Assembly (NCBI GenBank): GCA_023362775.1
Contig: JALMGJ010000019.1
Span: 2,075,501-2,139,500, forward strand
DNA length: 64,000 nt
Direction: 5' to 3'
DNA from: Charina bottae
Lineage: Eukaryota > Chordata > Lepidosauria > Squamata > Charinaidae
The first letter of the stretch is position 1; each line of letters begins with the position of its first letter. A program made the translations under genes and the position numbers. Below are positions 1 through 10,900 of this stretch, in pieces. Under the pieces are notes generated by a model. The model did no database searches and was not told the DNA's origin. It was given only the letters and a program-made list of their open reading frames with translations.

Positions 1-222
1 CCTTTGCTTTCAGCAATGCACTCATTTTTCAGATAAAACCAAAATAATAGTTATATGGAAACTGTTTCATTCAGTTGGCAAGAGGGGTATTTGAAATCCA
101 GGGACTGAGTAAATGTTATATCGAAGCCATAAATCTAAGACTAATCATGAGGTCAGTTTCCAGAAATCAAATTTAAAAAGAGTGGAATACAAACAATGCA
201 TTTTTTTAACAGATAAATAAAT

Positions 223-606
223 GCAGTTGCAGTTGAAATTATTCGACCCCCATCGCAAATCAGGTTTATTGTCAAAATTTACAGACTTTCAGCTGTTTGC
301 AATGAACAAATCAAACAAAAGCAATTGAAATAGCTCAACACAACGAATGCTTCAAGTGGTTTCCCCAAATTCAACTGGAAATGCAACTTATAATGACTTC
401 TCCAGTCTCAAAATTATTCAACCCCTTCATGGCAAGCATCTTCAGTACTTAGTAGAGCACCCTTTTGCTGTTATGACCTGCTGCAAACGAGATGCATAGC
501 CAGACACCAGCTTCTGGCAGCGTTCCTGAGGAATCTTATCCCATTCCTCATGAGCAATGGCCTCCAGTTCAGTAATATGGGGGTTGAATAATTTCGATTG
601 CAATTG
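223..606 (-). mobile_element. Tc1-like DNA transposon remnant
   Basis: Imperfect terminal inverted repeats of about 30 bp (left around 224-253, right around 577-606; GAAATTATTC then ACCCCCAT) with TA at the right edge. On the minus strand, 430-575 encodes the C-terminal end of a Tc1-family transposase, recognisable by IAHEEWDKIPQERCQKLV and a final AAKG/TAKG-type KY end followed by a stop. Most of the transposase is deleted, so it is non-autonomous. Confidence 0.75.
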
Positions 607-690
607 TACATGTTGAAAATGAAAGCTAACTGTATTTAGGAAGCTACTGTGTGAGCTTTGAATTTTTCATAGGGGTAACATTCAGTTGTA

Positions 691-1208
691 GAGAGCCAGT
701 TTGGTCTAGAGCAGGGTTTCTCCACCCGGGTTCCGTGGAACCCTTGGGTTCTGCGAGAGGTCACTAGGGGTTCCCTGGGAGATCACGATTTATTTAAAAA
801 AATTATTTCAAATTTGGGCAACTTCACATTAAAGAAGCAAGTTTCATTATTTTTTTCAGTTTAAGAACACTGTTAAAGCATCTATCCAGGCCTACCCATG
901 AAATGAATATAATAATTTTGTAACTTCAGGCCTACATTTGAGCCTGAATGGGCAGGGGTTCCCCGAGGCCTGAAAAATACTTCAAGGGTTCCTCCAGGGT
1001 CCAAAGGCTGAGAAAGTCTTGTCTAGTGGTTAAGGACTGAATTCAAAGTAAGGAAATCTGAGTTCCTGCCTTAGGCATGAAGCCAACGGGGTGATTTTAA
1101 GCCACTCTGTCTGAGACCTAGCAAGATTATGGCAAACCACCTCCAAAAGTGTTGCCAAGAAAGCTGCAGGGACTTGACTATGGAGTCACCAGGAGTCAAG
1201 ACACACAA
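691..1208 (+). mobile_element. tRNA-derived SINE (TCTAGTGG head, BovB-type tail), split by a hAT element
   Basis: Head GAGAGCCAGTTTGGTCTAG at 691-709, then a hAT insertion at 712-1020, then the rest of the SINE (TAGTGGTTAAGG, GCCTTAGGCATGA, GGCAAACCACC, tail ACCAGGAGTCAAGACACACA). The tail motif resembles the BovB 3' end, as known for Sauria-type SINEs. Confidence 0.8.
712..1020 (+). mobile_element. hAT-like non-autonomous element in the SINE A box
   Basis: Ends CAGGGTTTCTC and GAGAAAGTCTT. The 8-bp target duplication is GTCTAGAG (704-711) and GTCTAGTG (1021-1028). Related to the element at 45611-46322 (shared GGTTCCGTGGAACCC and GGGGTTCC motifs). Confidence 0.75.
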
Positions 1209-1558
1209 CATCCAATCTTGTTTACTCAAATGATTTTCAGGCTGCATTTTTCCCCCTATTTAAATAGGAAAGCAGGACTAAAAATATAAGTAAATCAGAT
1301 TAGCTTCTTGTACATGGACAGATGAGGCTTTGAGAATGTTACTGTCTTTTATAGCTATCACCTTTGGCCCAAGTAAATTGGCTAAGTGCTCTCTGGTGGA
1401 TGATCATTTCAGTTGACATATTTTCTGATTCGCCTTGTGGGGTTTGAGTTTTTGTTTGTATTTTTGTAACCTGCTTTTATTTTTCCTATTCAGGGAGAAA
1501 TACTATAACATGTGACACTTATTTAACAGAGAACTTCCTGCTTTTTTTTTATTTACAC

Positions 1559-1656
1559 CAGTGTTTCTCAACCTTGGCCCTTTTAAGATGTGTGGACTTC
1601 AACTCCCAGAATTCCCCAGCCACACATCTTAAAAGGGCCAAGGTTGAGAAACACAG
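1559..1656. mobile_element. Palindromic hAT MITE (CAGTGTTTCTCAACC family)
   Basis: 98-bp near-perfect palindrome with perfect 8-bp duplication ATTTACAC (1551-1558 and 1657-1664). Contains the family core CTTCAACTCCCAGAATTCCC. Lies in the last 180 bp of RELL1 intron 1. Confidence 0.88.
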
Positions 1657-1736
1657 ATTTACACTGTTTAAAATGTTCCATTGTCCAAGTACAGATTTGA
1701 CTAACGTGGTGGCCTTTTCACCTGTTGTTTTCATAG

Positions 1737-1961
1737 GAGACCCTGAAGTCTTGGCAAGCCACAATTTTGGAACTGTGACAAATAAATCTGAAAATGGAAC
1801 TTCAAGAAATGAAGGGCACCTGGAATATATTGCTTATTTCCTGATTCCAGTATTCTTCCTTATGGGACTGTTAGGGATTTTAATTTGCCATGTACTAAAG
1901 AAAAAAGGGTATCGGTGTACAACCGAAGCAGAACAAGAAGAAGAGCTTGGGGAAAAGATAG
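1737..1961 (+). CDS. RELL1: RELL1 exon encoding ectodomain end, transmembrane helix and juxtamembrane block
   Basis: The acceptor is a pyrimidine-rich run ending in catag at 1732-1736; the donor is gtaggt at 1962. The exon opens with the last two bases of a Gly-type codon and closes with the first base of a Glu codon completed at 8663. It encodes the two N-glycosylation sequons, the membrane helix and the conserved KKKGYRC block. A 98-bp palindromic MITE (1559-1656) sits only 80 bp upstream of the acceptor. Confidence 0.94.
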
Positions 1962-4900
1962 GTAGGTGAGAACCATTTTTTAAAAAGTAGCTTCAGTATT
2001 CATATATGGGCATAGAGCAGTGTTTCTCAAGCTTGACAACTTTAAGAGGTCTGAACTTCAACTCCCAGACTTCCCCAGCCAGCCATGCTGGCTAGGGAAG
2101 TCTGGGAGTTGAAGTCCAGACTTCTTAAAGTTGCTAAGATTGAGAAACACTGGCATAGAATAACAGCTAGGGTTGATTCATGTTGGATGTTATGGGGCTC
2201 AAATCAATGGGGCTTGCTGAAGTTCTGAGAGTGGATTCTCACATTGTTAATAAGACTCTTGGCCATTATATAATCAGTATCTGGATATAGGCTGGCTTTC
2301 CTTCTTAAAAGAGATGAGTTTCCTTCCCCTTTCATTGAAAGGGGAGGAGAAGCAAGCAGGAAGCTAACCATTTTGAATTTCCTATATATAAGATTTGTAA
2401 CTCAAAGAAAAAATGCTTGCTGGAATGCTTGAGCCATTCAGGGTTTTTTTAATCGTCTGAATCAGAGCTTTCCTTTATTTCCAGTGCTGATTACTGTTAA
2501 TTCAATTCAATTCATTTTATTTCAGTCATAGACCAGCATATAACTAACAATTCCGCTAAAATAAAAATAAAAGTCATATTGATAGAATAAAATAAAGATA
2601 AAATTATTAAGGTAAAATTACAGAGTACAGGTATTAGAATGCAAAAGAATCCTATAAAATTACAATTAAATTTTACAATGAATAATCTAAATGCTATAAA
2701 CTAAGAGAATTATAAAAGGACATAAGTAATATTAGAATATATAAAATACTATGAGAATGTAAGGCTATGCTAACTTGTATTAAGTCTGATAGAAGAAGAA
2801 ACTTTATTGTGGTCATTGACCAATAAAATACATGAAACAAACAGCTATCCCCTAGTTTCAGTAGTATCAGTAACTGTTAACAACCATTTGTAGGCGAAGC
2901 TTACACAAAAGGGAGCCTGTTTGGTCTAGTGGTTAAGGCAAGGGTCGGAAATGGCGGCTCGCGAGCCAGATGCGGCTCTTTGGCCCCTTGAGTGTGGCTC
3001 TTCCGCAGATGAACTCACCCCCGCCCCTTCCACGTGATAGGCCCCCGCCCGCAAACCCCGCCCCCTGGCTCTCGCACTGAGCGAGGCCCGGCGCGGCAGG
3101 GAGGCAGCGCCATCTCCAGCCGCAGCAGCCCCTGCGCGGAGAGAGGCAAGCAGGCAGGTAAGCGGGCAGGCCTCGTTTCCCGCCCCCCATCATTATCTTC
3201 GCTCAATGCGGGCGGGCGGGCGGAAGCGGCCGAGGGGGGCGGGCCCGGCGGCGGAGGCCAGGGCTGCCCGCTTACCTGCCTGCCTGCCTCTCTCCGCGAG
3301 GCCCCTGATCCGACTTGGACCCCGGGAAGGCAGCGGGGGGCCTCGCGGAGCGAGGCAAGCAGGCAGGTAAGCGGGCAGGCCTCGTTTCCCGCCCCCCATC
3401 ATCATCTTCGCTCAACGCGGGCGGGCGGAAGCGGCCGAGGGGGGCGGGCCCGGCGGCGGAGGCCAGGGCTGCCCGCTTACCTGCCTGCCTGCTTCTCTCC
3501 GCGAGGCCCCCGATCCGACTTGGACCCCGGGAAGGCAGCGGGGGGCCTCGCGGAGGGAGGCAAGCAGGCAGGTAAGCGGGCAGGCCTCGTTTCCCACCCT
3601 CCATCGTCTTCTTACTTCAACGCGGGCGGGCGGAAGTGGCCGAGGGGGGCGGGCCCGGCGGCGGAGGCCAGGGCTGCCCGCTTACCTGCCTGCCTGCTTC
3701 TCTCCGCGAGGCCCCCGATCCGGCTTGGACCCCGGGAAGGCAGCGGGGGGCCTCGCGGAGGGAGGCAAGCAGGCAGGTAAGCGGGCAGGCCTCGTTTCCC
3801 ACCCTCCATCGTCTTCTTACTTCAACGCGGGCGGGCGGAAGCGGCCGAGGGGGGCGGGCCCGGCGGCGGAGGCCAGGGCTGCCCGCTTACCTGCCTGCCT
3901 GCTTCTCTCCGCGAGGCCCCCGATCCGGCTTGGACCCCGGGAAGGCAGCGGAGGGCCTCGCGGAGGGAGGCAAGCAGGCAGGTAAGCAGGCAGGCCTCGT
4001 TTCCCACACTCCATCGTCTTCTTACTTCAACGCGGGCGGGCGGAAGCGGCCGAGGGGGGCGGGCCCGGCGGCGGAGGCCAGGGCTGCCCGCTTACCTGCC
4101 TGCCTGCTTCTCTCCGCGAGGCCCCCAATCCGGCTTGGACCCCGGGAAGGCAGCGGAGGGCCTCGCGGAGGGAGGCAAGCAGGCAGGTAAGCGGGCAGGC
4201 CTCGTTTCCCACCCTCCATCGTCTTCTTTCTTCAACGCGGGCGGGCGGAAGCGGCCGAGGGGGGCGGGCCCGGCGGCGGAGGCCAGGGCTGCCCGCTTAC
4301 CTGCCTGCCTGCCTTTCTCCGCGAGGCCCCCGATCCGGCTTGGACCCCGGGAAGGCAGCGGAGGGCCTCGCGGAGGGAGGCAAGCAGGCAGGTAAGCAGG
4401 CAGGCCTCGTTTCCCACCCTCCATCGTCTTCTTACTTCAACGCGGGCGGGCGGAAGTGGCCGAGGGGGGCGGGCCCGGCGGCGGAGGCCAGGGCTGCCCG
4501 CTTACCTGCCTGCCTGCTTCTCTCCGCGAGGCCCCCGATCCGGCTTGGACCCCGGGAAGGCAGCGGAGGGCCTCGCGGAGGGAGGCAAGCAGGCAGGTAA
4601 GCGGGCAGGCCTCGTTTCCCACCTTCCATCGTCTTCTTTCTTCAACGCGGGCGGGCGGAAGCGGCCGAGGGGGGCGGGCCCGGCGGCGGAGGCCAGGGCT
4701 GCCCGCTTACCTGCCTGCCTGCCTTTCTCCGCGAGGCCCCCGATCCGGCTTGGACCCCGGGAAGGCAGCGGAGGGCCTCGCGGAGGGAGGCAAGCAGGCA
4801 GGTAAGCAGGCAGGCCTCGTTTCCCACCCTCCATCGTCTTCTTACTTCAACGCGGGCGGGCGGAAGTGGCCGAGGGGGGCGGGCCCGGCGGCGGAGGCCA

Positions 4901-7900
4901 GGGCTGCCCGCTTACCTGCCTGCCTGCTTCTCTCCGCAAGGCCCCCGATCCGGCTTGGACCCCGGGAAGGCAGCGGAGGGCCTCGCGGAGGGAGGCAAGC
5001 AGGCAGGTAAGCAGGCAGGCCTCGTTTCCCACCCTCCATCGTCTTCTTACTTCAACGCGGGCGGGCGGAAGCGGCCGAGGGGGGCGGGCCCGGCGGCGGA
5101 GGCCAGGGCTGCCCGCTTACCTGCCTGCCTGCTTCTCTCCGCGAGGCCCCCAATCCGGCTTGGACCCCGGGAAGGCAGCGGAGGGCCTCGCGGAGGGAGG
5201 CAAGCAGGCAGGTAAGCAGGCAGGCCTCGTTTCCCACCCTCCATCGTCTTCTTTCTTCAACGCGGGCGGGCGGAAGCGGCCAAGGGGGGCGGGGCCGGCG
5301 GCGGAGGCCAGGGCTGCCCGCTTACCTGCCTGCCTGCCTCTCTCCGCGAGGCCCCCGATCCGGCTTGGACCCCGGGAAGGCAGCGGAGGGCCTCGCGGAG
5401 GGAGGCAAGCAGGCAGGTAAGCGGGCAGGCCTCGTTTCCCACCATCCATCATCTTCTTTGTTCAACGCGGGCGGGTGAAGAGCGGCTGTGGGGGGGCGGG
5501 CGGCAACGACAAGCGGCGCGCTTCAGGCTTTCAGCGCTGGAAGGCGGCCTCCTTCCAGCGCTGAAAGCCTGAAGCGCGTCGCTTGTCGTCGCCGCCCGCC
5601 CCCCCCCCCCACGGCCGCTCTTCGCCACAGATCCCGCCGGAGCTGATCTCCCTGGACCCCGGGCAGCTGGGCCTGGTGGACGCCCTCTACCGACCGCAAA
5701 CCCCGCCCCCTTCCACGTGATTGGCCCCCGCCCGCAAACCTCGCCCCCTTCCATGCGAATGGCCCCCGCCCGCAAACCCCGCCCCCTTCCACGTGATTGG
5801 CCCCCGCCCGCAAACCCCGCCCCCTGGCTCTCTAGCATTTCAAAATGTGCACGAGCATGTCAAAATGGCTCCCGGCATAAAAAGTTTGCCGACCCCTGGG
5901 TTAAGGCAACGGGCTAGAAACCAGGAGACGGTGAGTTCTAGTCCCGACTTAGGCATGAAAGCTGGCTGGGTGACTTTGGTCCAGTCACACACACACAGCC
6001 CTAGGAAGGAGCCAATGGCAAACCAGGAGACAGAGAGTTCTAGTCCCGCCTTAGGCATGAAAGCCGGCTGGGTGACCTTGGGCCAGTCCCTGTCTCTCAG
6101 CCCTAGGAAGGAGCCAATAGCAAACCAGGAGACACTGAGTTCGAGTCCCGACTTAAGCATGAAAGTCGGCTGGGGGACCTTGGGCCAGTCCCTCTCTCAG
6201 CCCTAGGAAGGAGCCAATGGCAAACCAGGAGACAGAGAGTTCTAGTCCCGCCTTAGGCATGAAAGCCGGCTGGGTGACCTTGGGCCAGTCCCTGTCTCTC
6301 AGCCCTAGGAAGGAGCCAATGGCAAACCAGGAGACAGAGAGTTCTAGTCCCGCCTTAGGCATGAAAGCCAGCTGGGTGACCTTGGGCCAGTCCCTGTCTC
6401 TCAGTCCTAGGAAGGAGCCAATGGCAAACCAGGAGACAGAGAGTTCTAGTCCCGCCTTAGGCATGAAAGCCGGCTGGGTGACCTTGGGCCAGTCACACTC
6501 TCTCAGCCCAACCCACCTCACAGGGTGGTGGTTGTGGGGAAAAGAGGAGGAGGAAGGAGTATTAGGTATGTTCGTCGCCTTGAGTTATTTATAAAAATAA
6601 TAAAGGCAGGATATAAAATAAATAAAATAAAATAAAAAACTTTTGCTACATTCAGAGAAATGCATTTATGGAGCGTTTGACGCCCATATGTGGTTCGAAA
6701 TGCATTTATGTTCGTTGTTTAACAGATAATGTAAGTAAAAATGGTCAGAGTGGCCTTGGAATTTAAAGAAAAGGGTAATCAGCTGATGGCGAATATCCCT
6801 ATGAAACTGACAATACAAGAGCACATGGGCCGTGGTCTCTACAGCACCCGTGTCACGGGCAAAGACGGGTTTCATATGGTGTCGTCTTATATTTCCCCTC
6901 CAAAACAGCTGTAGGGAGGGCGTTCAGTCGGGCTAGTGTTCGGGCTCTCCCAAGTTTGGGAACAGTGATATAATACAGTAAATATGGGGCTGGTTTGGTC
7001 AGTAAAATTTGATTATTAACAAATATATTACCAGAAAAGGCAGCAGTTTCTGTTTGACCTTCAGTATCTAAGATCCTTTGCCTTAGTAGTGATCTAGCCT
7101 GGTCTGACTCTTAAGGCTAAGATGGCATCACTAGAGAAACCGTAGAGGCCCAGTCTCTTTTGGATAGCTGTTTCCCAGGAAGATTTAAAATTATCTGCCA
7201 ATATTAGATGAGTCAGTCCACTGGGGCTATGATGTAATTTTAACCAGTAGGTAAAAATATTTATCCAGAGGTTAAATTCAAGTTTACTAACTCCTGCTTC
7301 TCGTCGAATTAGAGCATTTGGAACACAGCGGGTAACCTGGAAGATATTTCTTAGAAATTTTGTTTGGATTCTTTCTAAGGCTGTCACGTTGCTATATGGT
7401 CCCAATTGACCCCCGTATAGCAGTTGTGCTCGGGCTTCAGCTGCAAACAACTTAATTGCAGCAGGGATAAACTGTGCGCCTCTGTTAAAATAATACATTT
7501 GGATAGCTGATGCAGATCTCTGTGCATTGCGAGATACATAGTCCGGGTGGGCCTTTCTGCTTCCTGTAGCTTGAAAAATTATCCCAAGATATCTAACTAT
7601 CTTAACTTGCTCAATGGGCTGCTCACCTAAATTCCAGTTTCTCTGTTTTGGACGTTTGGAGAAAGAAAGTATCTTAGTTTTGGTGTAATGTATTATTAAT
7701 TCCTCCTCAGTACAGTAATGCATAAGTGATCTCAAGGCTGTTTTGAGGCCAATAGGAGTTAATGACAGAATTACTGCATCATCGGCATAGAGTAATAAAT
7801 TGACATGTCTTGGGGGATGAAAAGTGGAGTTATTTAAATGGGGGACCAGTGAATTTATCTAATAGTTGAATAAAACTGGAGCCAATACACATCCCTGTCT

Positions 7901-10900
7901 GACTCCCCTCCTTACAGGTATTTCCTTTGTGATTACTGTTAGAGAATTGTGACACAAGTTCATATAACTTGAGAGGATAAAGTAGAATAGCAGCATCGTG
8001 AACTATATCACATAATACAGCTTTCTCTAGCCCAGTGTTTCTCAACCTCGGCAACTTTTAAGACGTGTGGACTTCCAACTCCCAGAATTCCCCAGCCAGC
8101 CATGCTGGCTGGGGAATTCTGGGAGTTGAAGTCCATACGTCTTAAAAGTTGTCGAGGTTGAGAAACACTGCTCTAATCTGAGGTATGGGGACTTCAACTC
8201 CTAGTACGTCCTTCAGATTTCACTTGCTAAGGATGCACAGAATGGACTCAGTGAGCCTCCTTGGTTTCTGTCACTTAGCAGGCCCTCCAAACCGCCTGGA
8301 ATGGCGAAGTCTCCTACGGCGAAGTCTTTGTTAGTCTTGAGTTTCTCCTCAGCATGCATTTCGAGCATCATGAGAAGAGAACTTCCCATGGATTGGATTT
8401 AGAGTTGCAGAAAAGCTGGGGAAAAAAGCAGAAGGTCGGGACAAATAGGAAGAGATGACACTTCCTCATTTATTCTTTTTAGTTTTTCTTTTTCAGACAT
8501 ACTGTGTGTTTAAATTTAGATAACTACGTATCTGCCTCTCTCAGACTGTTTACAGAGATGGTGGTTTTAATCTCCGCTTCATATGCTCTTTTGGGAATTG
8601 CTGTTTGACGTTCCGTTCCAGGAATCAAAGGACAACAACTACTTTTGGGTTTTTACTTTCAGAATTGAATGAAAGCGTACATGATAATAGTGACACCGTG
8701 GGACAGATTGTCGATTACATAATGAAAAATGAGGGTAGGTGACATAGGTTTTAAAAAATGACTCGACAGATCTACTTAGCGTTTTTAGTTATTGTAGTTC
8801 CTTGTGAAGGATTTTAAAGTGGTGAAATGTAGCACTTTAATGCATGCCTTATATTTTGTTACCCAGTTTTATAGGTGAAGTCAGAAACTGATTTTTAAAC
8901 ATTCAGTTTGTATAGGTGCAAACTGCTTATAACAAAGAGTGCTTTTTGAAGAGTCAAAATCTTATGGTGAACAGGTTTGGGATGTAACCAAGATACCATC
9001 ACTCATGCGTAAGAGATAGATCTGAAGATATTTGTCAGAGTTCAGAATTTGTCGGAACAAAGTGTCAGAGTAAACCTTAAGAAAACCATGACACCCATCT
9101 TGGAAATCATTTCAACATTTTCTGCATGCAAATACAATATGGCTGGCCTTCAGTGACTTTCTGGCAGCCCCCAGAAACTAAAAGAGTCATTTGCTTGGTT
9201 TTTTTTTTTATAAGAATTTTATTGGATTTAAAGCAAAGATAAAAACTACAGAAAAGCAAAAAGACTACAAAAAGAAAAAAAAACTAAAGTGTGAAATGAC
9301 ATGAAATCATGTCACAAGAGGAAAAAAGTTGTTAAAGATTACATAAAGAAGCGACTTCTGACTTTAAACAGAAAGAATATACAGCAATTTCCATAATCAA
9401 TCCCTTACTCTATATCAAACCAAAGTCACATTATTTCTATAAATCATTCCATTAGCACATTATAAAAATCATTAAATACAGTTGCTCCTTCCCCTTATAT
9501 TAAAAGAAAAAGAAATATATAAACCACCTAATCAACTTCCCCCCAAAAAACATTTATTTAATTATTTTCTTCCTACCACTATTCTATACATTTCTGTCCA
9601 CTATAATAAAGATCAAACTAAAAAACATGTAAATCATCTGCTCTTACAATTAATAAACAGGCGTGGTGGCTCAGCGGGTAAGACGCCAGGCTTGTCGATC
9701 GGGAGATCGCAAGTTCAGAGGTTCAAATCCCTAGTCCCGCGTGACGGAGTGAGCTCCCGCACTCGCCCCAGCTCTTGCCAACCTAGCAATTTGAAAGCAT
9801 GCAAATGCAAGTAGATGAATAGGTACCACTTCGGTGGGAAGGTAACAGCGTTCCGTGCGTGGCATGCTGGCCACATGACCGTGGAAGCATCTTCGGACAA
9901 CGCTGGCTCTTCGGCTAACAAACGGAGATGAGCACCGGCCCCTAGAGTCGGACACGACTGCACAAATGTGCGGGGGGAACCTTTACCTTTTTATAATCAA
10001 TAAAACTGCAATTATAACGATCTTAATTCTATTAAACCTAAAACCAAGCTTTTATTGTTTATACCTTATTAATCTTGATCCAAGTCATTAAGAAAGCATA
10101 TGAAATCAAACAAGCCTTAAAAGCAATCCAAATGAACATTCTTAAATCTTTACCCCACTTCAAAATATACCAAAGCATTTACATATCTCCACATGACACA
10201 CAGCACATTTTTCATAAAGAGAGTCATTTGCTTGTTTGATGTCTCCCTAGCATCTAAAACAGTTGAATTCATTTGTCATGTGGAGAAACATTTCTGCTTT
10301 CAGTTTAGGCTACACAATTTGTGATCCAAAAGTAAGAATGGCAAGTGTTACTCTATTTCTGCTCATCCATTTGTGCTGAGATACTGCAGTGATTGAAATG
10401 CAAGGAAAAAGCTCTTGATATCTCCTGCCAGGACCTTACCATTTTCAGAATAGATCAGAGAGATTCATGCATGGATGTCATCTATCCTTCAAAGTCAAAC
10501 TACCTTGAAAATAGTATAGTTCAGAGCTTTCCAAACTCTGTGTCGCGACACATTTCTGTGTCGCGGCAAGGGCCCAGGTGTGTCGCAGGGGAACCCGGAA
10601 GAGGAGGCCATGCACCACGTGGAGCCCCACCCATCCCTTGCCACGCTGACAGGTTTCTGCTCTGAACCCAGCTCTTCAGCTCTCGCCGCAGAAGCCAGGT
10701 AAGTTAGCAGCCTGGCAGGACTGCAACTGGGGGGGAGGGTGCAGGGACGCAACTAGCCTGCCGCGCTGGGGGGAGGGGGTGCAGGGACCGCAAAGCGCGG
10801 CGACCGGAGACATGGCTTTTCCCTCCCGAGTAGTGCCAGTGGCCTGGCAGCCGAGAAAGGGACGGGGAGGCGGCTCCGCTGCCCGCCTTGCAAGGCCCCT

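Larger units (their letters stand above)
2939..5898. mobile_element. GC-rich hAT-type element, copy 1 (2.96 kb)
   Basis: Starts CAAGGGTCGGAAATGG and ends TTTGCCGACCCCTG (inverted-repeat termini), flanked by perfect 8-bp duplications GGTTAAGG at 2931-2938 and 5899-5906. Interior: subterminal palindrome GCGGCTCGCGAGCC, a 205-bp satellite, a 147-bp palindrome, a short codon-like segment (5631-5695), and tandem GC/CCAAT-type units. No transposase found. Lies in RELL1's second visible intron. Confidence 0.85.

Noticed and set aside
3034..5420. Many Arg/Gly/Pro-rich ORFs up to 248 codons
   Set aside because: They repeat with the 205-bp satellite on both strands; GC-rich sequence has few stops.
2939..5898. 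CpG-island promoter for RELL1
   Set aside because: The CpG-rich stretch is bounded by transposon ends and target duplications and lies downstream of a coding exon.
7094..7735. 213-codon ORF as a host gene
   Set aside because: It is a LINE reverse-transcriptase remnant with frame breaks on both sides.
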